From assembly GCA_951801955.1 (NCBI GenBank), contig CATOOV010000026.1:1-40951 (forward strand): DNA of 40,951 nucleotides. Reading direction: 5' to 3'. Position 1 is the first letter of the stretch, and every line of letters starts with the position of its first letter. Under the pieces are notes generated by a model that was not told the origin of the DNA, did not search any database, and was given only the letters and a program-made list of their open reading frames with translations. The DNA comes from an uncultured Lachnospiraceae bacterium (GTDB lineage: Bacteria; Bacillota; Clostridia; Lachnospirales; Lachnospiraceae). Of this stretch, positions 34,802 through 40,951 are shown piece after piece. Position numbers and translations under genes: made by a program.

Positions 34802-35284
34802 TTACATTTCCTTAATGTCATAAATCTTTTCAACATATTTGCCTACCATGTCATTCATCACTTTGCCAGTAAACACAATTTGTGTATCTTCAGACTTTGC
34901 CTTCATTAAAGACTCCAGATCTTCTTTTGAAACCATCTGGTTGTCAAAAAGTCCCAGAAATCCATCTAGGATTAACAAACTGCATTCCCCTGTCACAAGT
35001 ACTTTCCTGGCAAAATTGAATCCATTCCTGATATTCATTTTCTCTTCCTGCTGTTCTTCCTCAGGCAATTCCGAAAAGTTCTTTTCTGACCTTGCAAAAC
35101 TGAAAAACCGCACTTCTGGCTCCAGCCTGCGCAAAAACTCCATCTCTTCTTCCTTTTTCCCTTTCAGAAACTGGATAATGATGACATTTTCCCCCTGGCT
35201 AGCAGACTGTATTGCATATCCAAGCGCTGCTGTTGTCTTACACGTTATATCTCCGCAATAAACAGTAACCTTTTCCTTACACAT
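34802..35284 (-). CDS. CobO/BtuR-like P-loop protein with degenerate nucleotide-binding motifs
   Basis: A 160-residue protein resembling cob(I)yrinic acid a,c-diamide adenosyltransferase: YCGDITCKTTAALGYAIQSA, NVIIIQFLKGKKEEEMEFLR and FNFARKVLVTGECSLLILDG align in order with that family. The P-loop reads GDITCKTT (Cys where GKT normally has Gly) and Walker B ends D-G instead of D-E. So ATP use, and the cobalamin role, are doubtful; Lachnospiraceae appear to carry a CobO-like paralogue of unknown role. Start 35284 is preferred (AAAGGA upstream); the open frame to 35338 has no site. No other cobalamin gene is near. Confidence 0.7.
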   Translation of the reverse strand: MCKEKVTVYCGDITCKTTAALGYAIQSASQGENVIIIQFLKGKKEEEMEFLRRLEPEVRFFSFARSEKNFSELPEEEQQEEKMNIRNGFNFARKVLVTGECSLLILDGFLGLFDNQMVSKEDLESLMKAKSEDTQIVFTGKVMNDMVGKYVEKIYDIKEM

Positions 35285-35444
35285 GCTGTTTTCCTTTCCT
35301 GTCACTATTCCTTCTTTGAACAGTAACCCTTTAATCAAAACCTTCTCTTAAAATACCACAAACTCTCGGAAAATGCAAATTTTTGTTTATTCAAGAATGG
35401 CTCCCGCGGATCCTGGCATGGAATTTGAATTAACATTTGCTGAC

Positions 35445-35526
35445 ATGGCATAAATGATACCATTCAGCGTGTCATTAGGTACACCCAAAGGCACCCCATG
35501 ATACATTCGGCGTGTCATTAGGTATA
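35445..35526 (-). repeat. two copies of the 44-bp repeat
   Basis: Minus strand: ACCTAATGACACGCCGAATG, then TATCATGGGGTGCCTTTGGG, then a second ACCTAATGACACGCTGAATG ending TATCATTTATGCCATG. The second copy is truncated. It lies just downstream of the SSB gene stop. Confidence 0.75.
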
Positions 35527-35538
35527 ACAATTTCTCTA

Positions 35539-36165
35539 CTATTCTAAATATTCTACTTTACTTACAGATACCTCATATGCCACCCTATGTTCAACTTCCG
35601 TCTCAGAAATTTTTTTCACATACTCTCTGCTCTGAATCCTTCCATAAACCTGTACATGGCCACCAATCTCAAAACTGGAAGCATACCTTGCATTTCTTCC
35701 CCAACAGATGCATGGTATGTAATCGGACTTGCCATAAGACCGGTTGACAGCAATCAAAAGATCTGCTATCTCTCGTCCCAAAGGTGTCTTTCGGTAAATC
35801 GGCTCTTTGCATATGTAGCCATCTAGAAAAATCTGATTACTTTTTTCTCCTTCTGGAATCTCATCTACAAATTCCAATTCTCGTACAAAAACCGATAATA
35901 CCAATCGATTCTTTTTTTCTTCATGTCGGTTGTAGGAACGAAACTGCCCGTCTACCCGAATGTACTGCCCTACAAAACTGCGTTGTGTATCAATCAAACG
36001 CTCAGAAATCATCATTGGTATAATGTCTGCAAAGTTGCTTAAGCGGTTTACAGATACCTCTACCATATAAAAGCCTTCTCCAAATACTTCATGGCTGTAC
36101 TGGAAATCCGATACAATTTCTCCTGTAATAGTAACCTGATTGTTTTCAAATATTTTATCTGCCAT
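35539..36165 (-). CDS. single-stranded DNA-binding protein paralogue with two OB folds
   Basis: A 208-residue SSB-like protein. Residues about 6-100 are one OB fold (NNQVTITGEIVSDFQYSHEV ... VGQYIRVDGQFRSYNRH), residues about 112-205 a second (NQIFLDGYICKEPIYRKTPL, REIADLLIAVNRSYGKSDYI, VQVYGRIQSREYVKK). The acidic DDDIPF-like tip that recruits partners in the main SSB is absent. It is therefore probably an accessory SSB rather than the replicative one. Start 36165 (MADKIFENN) has GGGGAA about 11 nt upstream; codons to 36201 have no site. It is separate from rpsF/rpsR, where the main ssb usually lies. Confidence 0.85.
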   Translation of the reverse strand: MADKIFENNQVTITGEIVSDFQYSHEVFGEGFYMVEVSVNRLSNFADIIPMMISERLIDTQRSFVGQYIRVDGQFRSYNRHEEKKNRLVLSVFVRELEFVDEIPEGEKSNQIFLDGYICKEPIYRKTPLGREIADLLIAVNRSYGKSDYIPCICWGRNARYASSFEIGGHVQVYGRIQSREYVKKISETEVEHRVAYEVSVSKVEYLE

Positions 36166-36279
36166 TAGTGATAGTTCCCCTTTCGTAAATCGATGGCACA
36201 TCGATAAAGTAAAATTTTTCTAAAAGAATATCATTGCTTTCCTGAGAATATACTCAATTTGTGTCGACAGTATTTGCCC

Positions 36280-36308
36280 TTTACGAATTCTTTGATTCAC
36301 GGTATAAT
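36280..36308 (+). promoter_or_regulatory. promoter for the cyclophilin gene
   Basis: TTTACG (36280-36285), 17 bp, perfect TATAAT (36303-36308), giving a leader of about 210 nt. The leader has a small hairpin CCAGC/GCTGG near 36457-36470. No other feature is seen in 36202-36524. Confidence 0.6.
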
Positions 36309-36524
36309 AAAAAAGCTGACAATTTGGGTAGTTTAGATGAGAGATCACTCCTGCCACGATAGGCGGTGTGCAACAAATTCGTATCCATAGAAGAACAAGG
36401 TTCTTCATCTGAGGTACTCTATGTGAAGAGATTAAGAGGGTTTGGAAAGTTAGACACCAGCAAAAGCTGGCTCAAATCCTGCGGCAAGTCTCGCAAAAGC
36501 AATTCTTGAATAGAAAAGAGGTAA

Positions 36525-37052
36525 ATGAATATGGAACAAAATCCAGTTGTTACATTTGAAATGGAAAACGGCTCTGTCATGAAAGCAGAACTTTATCCAG
36601 AAATTGCACCAAACACCGTAAATAATTTTATCAGCCTTATCAACAAAGGGTATTATGATGGTCTTTGCTTTCACCGGGTGATCCAAGGTTTTATGATTCA
36701 GGGCGGATGTCCCGAAGGCACTGGAACAGGAGGACCTGGCTACAGCATCCATGGAGAATTCTCACAGAATGGGTTTCCCAATGATTTAAAACACCATGCC
36801 GGCGTACTCTCCATGGCACGCACCATGGCACCTGATTCTGCTGGTTCCCAATTCTTCATCATGCACAAAGATTCGCCCCATTTAGACGGCGCTTATGCTG
36901 CTTTTGGAAAAATCATTGAGGGAATGGACACTGTAAACAAAATTGCAGAAACTGCCACTGATTACGCCGACTGTCCTTTACAAGCACAAGTATTAAAAAA
37001 AGTTACTGTAGAAACCTTTGGACAGGCTTATCCTGAACCGGAGACATGCTAA
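36525..37052 (+). CDS. cyclophilin-type peptidyl-prolyl cis-trans isomerase
   Basis: Catalyses proline isomerisation during protein folding in the cytoplasm (no signal peptide). The 175-residue protein has IAPNTVNNFISLINKGYYDG, the catalytic FHRVIQGFMIQGGCPEGTG, SMARTMAPDSAGSQFFIMHK and HLDGAYAAFGKIIEGMD, all hallmark cyclophilin segments including the active-site Arg in FHRV. AGAGG is 4 nt before ATG 36525; the ATG two codons on is also possible. It is monocistronic; the next gene is convergent. Confidence 0.95.
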   Translation: MNMEQNPVVTFEMENGSVMKAELYPEIAPNTVNNFISLINKGYYDGLCFHRVIQGFMIQGGCPEGTGTGGPGYSIHGEFSQNGFPNDLKHHAGVLSMARTMAPDSAGSQFFIMHKDSPHLDGAYAAFGKIIEGMDTVNKIAETATDYADCPLQAQVLKKVTVETFGQAYPEPETC

Positions 37053-37139
37053 CCTTAAGCTGACTGGCATATTTGGCAAAAAAGTTCGGATTATGTATTA
37101 CAAATCCCAATCGCTTTTTATGGTGGCGCGTGCCAGCGT

Positions 37140-37170
37140 CGGCAGGCAGATACTGTAAATCTGCCTGCCG
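37140..37170 (+). terminator. hairpin downstream of the cyclophilin gene
   Basis: CGGCAGGCAGAT (37140-37151) pairs perfectly with ATCTGCCTGCCG (37159-37170). No T-run follows, so its terminator role is uncertain. Confidence 0.5.
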
Positions 37171-37209
37171 GCATCGGCACTTTGCCCAAAATAGAAACAT
37201 TCTTTTGTG

Positions 37210-37380
37210 GAAACTACTCCTGCCAACCTGAAAATTACATCCATCCTCCAGGTCAGCTTCTTTCAAGAAACCACTCCTGTGAACCTGAAAATTACATCCA
37301 TCCTCCAGGCCAGCTCCATTCAGGAAACCACTCCTGCCAATTTTAAAATTAAATTCGTAGTCCTGACCAGTTCTTTTTCA
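37210..37380 (-). repeat. three tandem 57-bp units duplicating the 3' end of the MinD-like gene
   Basis: Units start at 37210, 37267 and 37324 (exact 57-bp, 19-codon period). The rightmost is the real gene end (E-L-V-R-T-T-N-L-I-L-K-L-A-G-V-V-S-stop). The middle reads in frame M-E-L-A-W-R-M-D-V-I-F-R-F-T-G-V-V-S-stop. The leftmost reads K-L-T-W-R-M-D-V-I-F-R-L-A-G-V-V-S without a stop. The two outer copies are nearly identical to each other and differ more from the coding one. Confidence 0.85.
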
Positions 37381-38165
37381 AATGTTACGTTTTTTCCTTT
37401 TATGTGATCGCCGACATAACATTCCAAGCCGTTCTTAAGCTTCCCAATCTGACATGCCGCCTGTAACTGCGGATTATATGGCATGGCGCCCAGCATGTTC
37501 TCTTCTATCCGATAAAGCCGCTGTAAATTTTTACGGTTATACAGCCCATCTTCAAAATAATTTCCTAACAAAATAAATGTCTTTCCACGAAATTGAGGTG
37601 GATTCTGGTAAAATTCACTGATCGATTCCTTCTCCTGATCCATATTCAAAACACAGATATCTGACTCTCTCAAAACATTCCTGGCATAATCTTCCTGCCG
37701 GCACCCGCAATCAATAAATACTACGTCAAAGTACGTCTCTACTGCTTCTATCACCCGTCTCATACGCAGAAACATGTGATCCTCGTGCCACCACTCCTGT
37801 TCTGACCTTGCACTTGCCGGCAGACAATACAGCCTATCCTTTACCACTTGGCGCATATTTGCTTTTACTACCCTTTCTGTGAGTTCTTCCCTGGACTCCT
37901 TCCACAACAGGCATTCCAGCCCGCTTTTAAAAAAATACTCCTGGGATTCTGCTGCCAGAAATGATTCCTGACCCGCATACGGCTCTCCACCAAAAAGGGA
38001 ACCCCCCACCGTTTTAAAAAATTTTCTTTCCAACTGCTCATCATGGTATCCGCCGGGAACAATTGCGACAGATATGGGATGCAGCAACACAGAGGCACAT
38101 GCTGTCACTGCCAAATTAAACGTGGTTCCTGCTCCTTTTTGCTCGCTCCAAAATGCTATTTTCAT
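37320..38165 (-). CDS. atypical MinD/TadZ-like P-loop protein
   Basis: A 281-residue SIMIBI-type protein starting MKIAFWSEQKGAGTTFNLAV. The deviant Walker A keeps the first Lys but has G-A-G-T-T where G-x-G-K-T/S is normal, as in TadZ/CpaE-like pseudo-ATPases. A DVVFIDCGCR strand corresponds to Walker B, and MLGAMPYNPQL to the late MinD-like strand. Relatives help place pili or secretion machines, but no tad gene is near, so the role is open. GGAGAG precedes the start. The 3' end has been copied twice downstream. 38166-38464 shows no gene. Confidence 0.75.
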   Translation of the reverse strand: MKIAFWSEQKGAGTTFNLAVTACASVLLHPISVAIVPGGYHDEQLERKFFKTVGGSLFGGEPYAGQESFLAAESQEYFFKSGLECLLWKESREELTERVVKANMRQVVKDRLYCLPASARSEQEWWHEDHMFLRMRRVIEAVETYFDVVFIDCGCRQEDYARNVLRESDICVLNMDQEKESISEFYQNPPQFRGKTFILLGNYFEDGLYNRKNLQRLYRIEENMLGAMPYNPQLQAACQIGKLKNGLECYVGDHIKGKNVTFEKELVRTTNLILKLAGVVS

Positions 38166-38464
38166 TGATATCTCTCCTTTACTGAAGGGAAATCAATACA
38201 TTTCGATTCTTTCAATTGAAACAGTAAAGTTAATTCTATTCATTTTCTCTTTGGGATAATTTTACAGATTCTTGCAGATTTCATTCGCAGTCTGATGGCT
38301 ACATTCAACAAAAGATGTGTTTATCATACAAAATTTTTCCATAATTGTAAACCTTTTTCTTTTATTTTATAAAAATTTCATAATATAGTATTACTGTCAT
38401 ACCTCTGTTTTTCCTTAGTGCGGCACCACTTAAGTATCTTGGCTGGCTTGCAGTACCGCCTGTT

Positions 38465-39202
38465 TTACAGCCTTACAATCAGTGTGTCATAACCATCTTG
38501 CCGAAGCTGGTCCTGAAGTGCTTTTGCATCTTCCAGGGTTGTTTCCCTCCCTATAATCACAGCATAATATGGATCATCCCAGCGGATAGTGACAAAATAT
38601 CCTTGGCTTTCCAACTGTTCTTTCAGGTATTGTGCATTGGACTCATGGCGAAACAGCCCCACTTGTACTCCATATCTATTCGATAAACTTTCCAAAGGGA
38701 TTGCCTGCTCTACGCCAGCCACTATGGAATCTACCATCTCGTCAAAACGTTGGTCAAACATTTGGTTATCCATCGTATTATTGATAAATCCAAGTTCCAT
38801 CAAAACCGCCGGCATCTGTGTCCTTCTAAGTACGACAAGCCCAGGGCGCTCAACTACCCCAAGATCCTTAAATCCAAAATCCACTAATTGCTGATTGATG
38901 GCTTCCCCCAGACGCTCTGCCTCTGTGTCCGCTGCATATACCAGCGCCTGGGTTCCACTGTAAGTATTTGGATTAATTCCAGAATTTCTATGAAAGGAAA
39001 TAAAATAATCTGCACCGCTGCGATTAGCAATCTGTGCTTTTTCAAAGGGGGAATCGTATCTGTCTGTAGTCCTTGTATATAATACATTATACCCTGCGTC
39101 TTTTAGTCTTTGTCCTACAGCAAGGGTTACGCGAAGCGTATCATCTTTTTCCTTTCTTCCCTGGTAAGACGCCCCATTATCGTAACCGCCATGTGCCGGA
39201 TG
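38465..39202 (-). pseudogene. N-acetylmuramoyl-L-alanine amidase (Amidase_3 + SPOR), 5' end cut off by an integrated element
   Basis: The frame is open from 39202 to 38465 (246 codons) but has no usable early start; the first GTG is at 38884. It encodes HPAHGGYDNGASYQGRKEKD, YTRTTDRYDSPFEKAQIANR, ADYFISFHRNSG, VLRRTQMPAVLMELGFINNT, then a SPOR domain (VQVGLFRHESNAQYLKEQLE ... YAVIIGRETTLEDAKALQDQ). Zinc ligands His, Glu and His and the catalytic Glu are all kept. The family normally starts with a beta-strand and D-P-G/A-H; here Asp is changed to His at 39200-39202 and a stop (TAA, 39203-39205) follows directly upstream. The missing 5' part is expected at the element's far end. Confidence 0.88.
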
Positions 39203-39205
39203 TTA
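39195..39205. other. likely attachment-site junction of the integrated element
   Basis: Amidase homology ends between 39201 and 39202: codons CCG-GCA-CAT-GGC (P-A-H-G) are intact, but the preceding GAT expected for Asp reads CAT and is followed by a stop. The recombinase gene ends 66 bp further on. This is the geometry of an att site of a large serine recombinase inside a gene. The partner site lies outside the window. Confidence 0.65.
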
Positions 39206-39232
39206 TATGCGCAAATATTCCTTGTTCTTCTC

Positions 39233-39256
39233 AAAATCCCTTGTTTTGGGGATTTT
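39233..39256. terminator. hairpin after the recombinase gene
   Basis: AAAATCCC (39233-39240) pairs with GGGATTTT (39249-39256). It lies 15 bp after the recombinase stop, with T-rich flanks on the transcribed strand. Confidence 0.6.
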
Positions 39257-39270
39257 CATATGTGCTATAT

Positions 39271-40746
39271 TTAAACCACTTTACTTTCCTGATATACATT
39301 AGAAAACAAATGTTCCAATTCATTTCCAAAATTGTATCTGATTTTAATTTTGCGGTTCTCATACACAACAATCTGGTCTATCATCTCTACAATCATATCT
39401 CTGTCCAGTTTTTCAATGTCTCTCATTTCCAGCAGCCTTTTCAGCCACGGCGTCTGAAATACATCCTCCTTAACGCTTTCTTTCACTTTTTCTTCCAATA
39501 TTTCTGTCTGTTTTTTATAAAGCTCTTCTTTTTTCAGGTAATCTTCACGGTAAGTAAAAAATTCTTCTTTTGAAATCATCCCCTCTTTATAATCTTCATA
39601 GACCGATTTCTTTAATTTCAGCGCCCGCTCTAATTCAGCTTTTACCCTGACAAGCTCTTTCCTGGCGATTTCTTCTGCTTTCGGATAAGGGAAAGACTGA
39701 TTCTCTACCAGCTTTTTTAAATCATTGACATTCTGAATGATTGCCCTCAAATCATTCAGCACAATCTCTTCCAGGACATGGAGCGGCAGTGTGTGCGGCG
39801 TACAGTACCCTTTTCCATGACGCTTATATGTCCCACAGTAAAAAGTATATGTCCTGCTACCATCCGCCCGTTTCCAGGTGTTCTTCATCATAGCCCTGCC
39901 ACAGTCTGCGCATATGATAAATCCGGCAAAAATATTCTTATTTTCCTCCAAGCCCATATCTCTGTGACGTTTTAACAAAAGTTTCTGTGTCTTTTCCCAC
40001 GTTTCCAGGTCAATGATTGGCTCATGGGTGCCTTTGACCACAATCCAGTTTTCTTTGTCCACCCGTTTCTGCCTGCTTCCCATCCGCTGATGTTTTTTGC
40101 CCTGTACCATATTTCCTCGGTACATCTCATTCTTCAGCATGACGTTTATGGTGGAATAGGTCCAGTAAGAAGTGCTTTCCAGGCGGTTGCAGTTTTTGTA
40201 GTTTAAACCATTTAGCATCTTATACTCGGACGGACAGAGAATTCCTTCTGCATTTAAAAGCTTTGCAATGCTCATTTTTCCCATCCCCCCCACATATAAG
40301 CGGAATACCTTTCTTACCACCTCTGCGGCGTATTCGTCAATGATAAGTTTATTCTTGTCTGCAGGAGATTTCTTATAACCGTAACTGGTGAAAGAACCGA
40401 TAAACTCCCCCGCTTTCTGTTTTGATTTTACCGTCGCCTGGATTTTTTTTGAAATATCCCTGGCATACTGTTCATTGAAAATATTTTTAATGGGCAAAAG
40501 CATGTCATACGCCTGCCGTATGCTGTCAATCCCGTCTGACACAGAGATAAACCGCACCCCTAATTCTGGGAATACCCGTTCCAGATAACGCCCTGTGTCA
40601 ATATAATCACGGCCAAACCTGGATAAATCCTTTACAATAACACAATTTACCCTCCCTTCTTCTATATCTGCAATCATTCTCTTAAAACTGGGACGGTTGA
40701 AAGCTGACGTTAGATAACGATACTTTTGAAAACACTGAAAAATCAC
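39271..40746 (-). pseudogene. large serine recombinase, N-terminally truncated
   Basis: The 491-codon frame carries most of a large serine integrase: SFKRMIADIEEGRVNCVIVK and DLSRFGRD (about 40-47) from the resolvase domain, a Recombinase domain (EFIGSFTSYGYKKSPADKNK, STINVMLKNEMYRGNMVQGK), a zinc ribbon (CADCGRAMMK ... CGTYKRHGKGYC) and a C-terminal coiled coil. It lacks the first about 60 residues, including the Y-x-R-V-S motif with the nucleophilic serine. The frame begins with GTG at 40746 and an in-frame TAA lies 15 bp upstream; F-N-R-P-S-F is the first family match. The enzyme should be unable to cut DNA, so excision of the element would need another recombinase. Confidence 0.85.
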
Positions 40747-40951
40747 AATGTCATTAACTTAAATCATATCGTAGCTGAATGGGATTATATGTATCCATAT
40801 ATTCAGCAATATCATTCTCATGAACCCATGAAGCGTTTTGTCAAGTGTTTTTTTGAGTTATCGACGCAAACTTTTTTAGAGCGGCGGGGAACAGACAGGA
40901 AAAAGGGGCGCATACCGCGCCTGTGGACGCTTAAAAGCCGTTTTCGGGGGT
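40747..40951. other. element interior, no gene called
   Basis: Base composition turns GC-rich towards the right edge. A short minus-strand open stretch (HENDIAEYMDTYNPIQLRYD, then LS and stop, about 40759-40825) is protein-like and could be the tail of another gene of the element. TTGACA lies at about 40838-40843 as a possible -35. Nothing else supported. Confidence 0.35.

Overview
The window looks like a chromosomal stretch from a gut Lachnospiraceae-type Firmicute (Clostridia). It is AT-rich, Shine-Dalgarno sites are AGGAGG-like, Ig-like (BIG2) repeat surface proteins and a lysine-riboswitch dapA are present, and the intergenic gaps hold many short hairpin repeats. The genus cannot be fixed from the sequence alone. 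No tRNA, rRNA or CRISPR array was seen.

Layout. (1) 296-5222, minus strand: the uvrB-uvrA excision-repair pair, with a LexA-type box 361 bp upstream. (2) 5.7-8.4 kb: a gene graveyard (chimeric membrane-protein/SDR scrap, a TPR scrap), a 103-bp palindromic repeat and a TipA-like MerR regulator with a 19-bp-spacer promoter. (3) 8461-13215: a 1584-residue secreted protein with three tandem GH43-like propellers, a DPDKPV linker and four BIG2 domains. (4) 13.4-14.4 kb: a sugar O-acetyltransferase whose leader carries an IS200/IS605 scar, made of the last codons of tnpB plus its right end/omega-RNA region. (5) 14.4-19.8 kb: a five-gene nickel/peptide-type ABC importer with a MITE-like insertion inside it. 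(6) 19.9-26.6 kb, minus strand: an unfamiliar cluster of a small protein, a 760-aa propeller protein, a WYL regulator, a frameshifted gene, a CbxX-type AAA+ ATPase and a TIGR02452 (PARG/macro-like) protein. (7) 26.7-29.1 kb: a YdjM-type hydrolase, a broken ATPase, an SMI1/KNR4 protein and several copies of a 44-bp repeat. (8) 29.2-31.8 kb: an amino-acid ABC importer. (9) 32.0-34.7 kb: dapB and dapA; dapA has a strong promoter, a lysine riboswitch and a terminator, then two tandem copies of a structured repeat. (10) 34.8-38.2 kb: a degenerate CobO-like protein, a two-OB SSB paralogue, a cyclophilin and an atypical MinD/TadZ-like protein with duplicated 3' ends. (11) 38.5 kb to the right edge: a cell-wall amidase cut at 39202 by an integrated element that starts with a 5'-truncated large serine recombinase and continues out of the window.

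The two most promising unexplained signals are the three-hairpin repeat family at 30169-30319 and 34101-34430, whose stems are kept by compensatory changes and which precedes a start codon in sense orientation at both loci, and the ADP-ribose/AAA+/WYL/propeller cluster at 19925-26615. Two frame breaks (22621-22627 and about 27751-27757) both fall in runs of seven A/T where eight would restore the frame, so homopolymer undercalling should be excluded before these genes are called dead.
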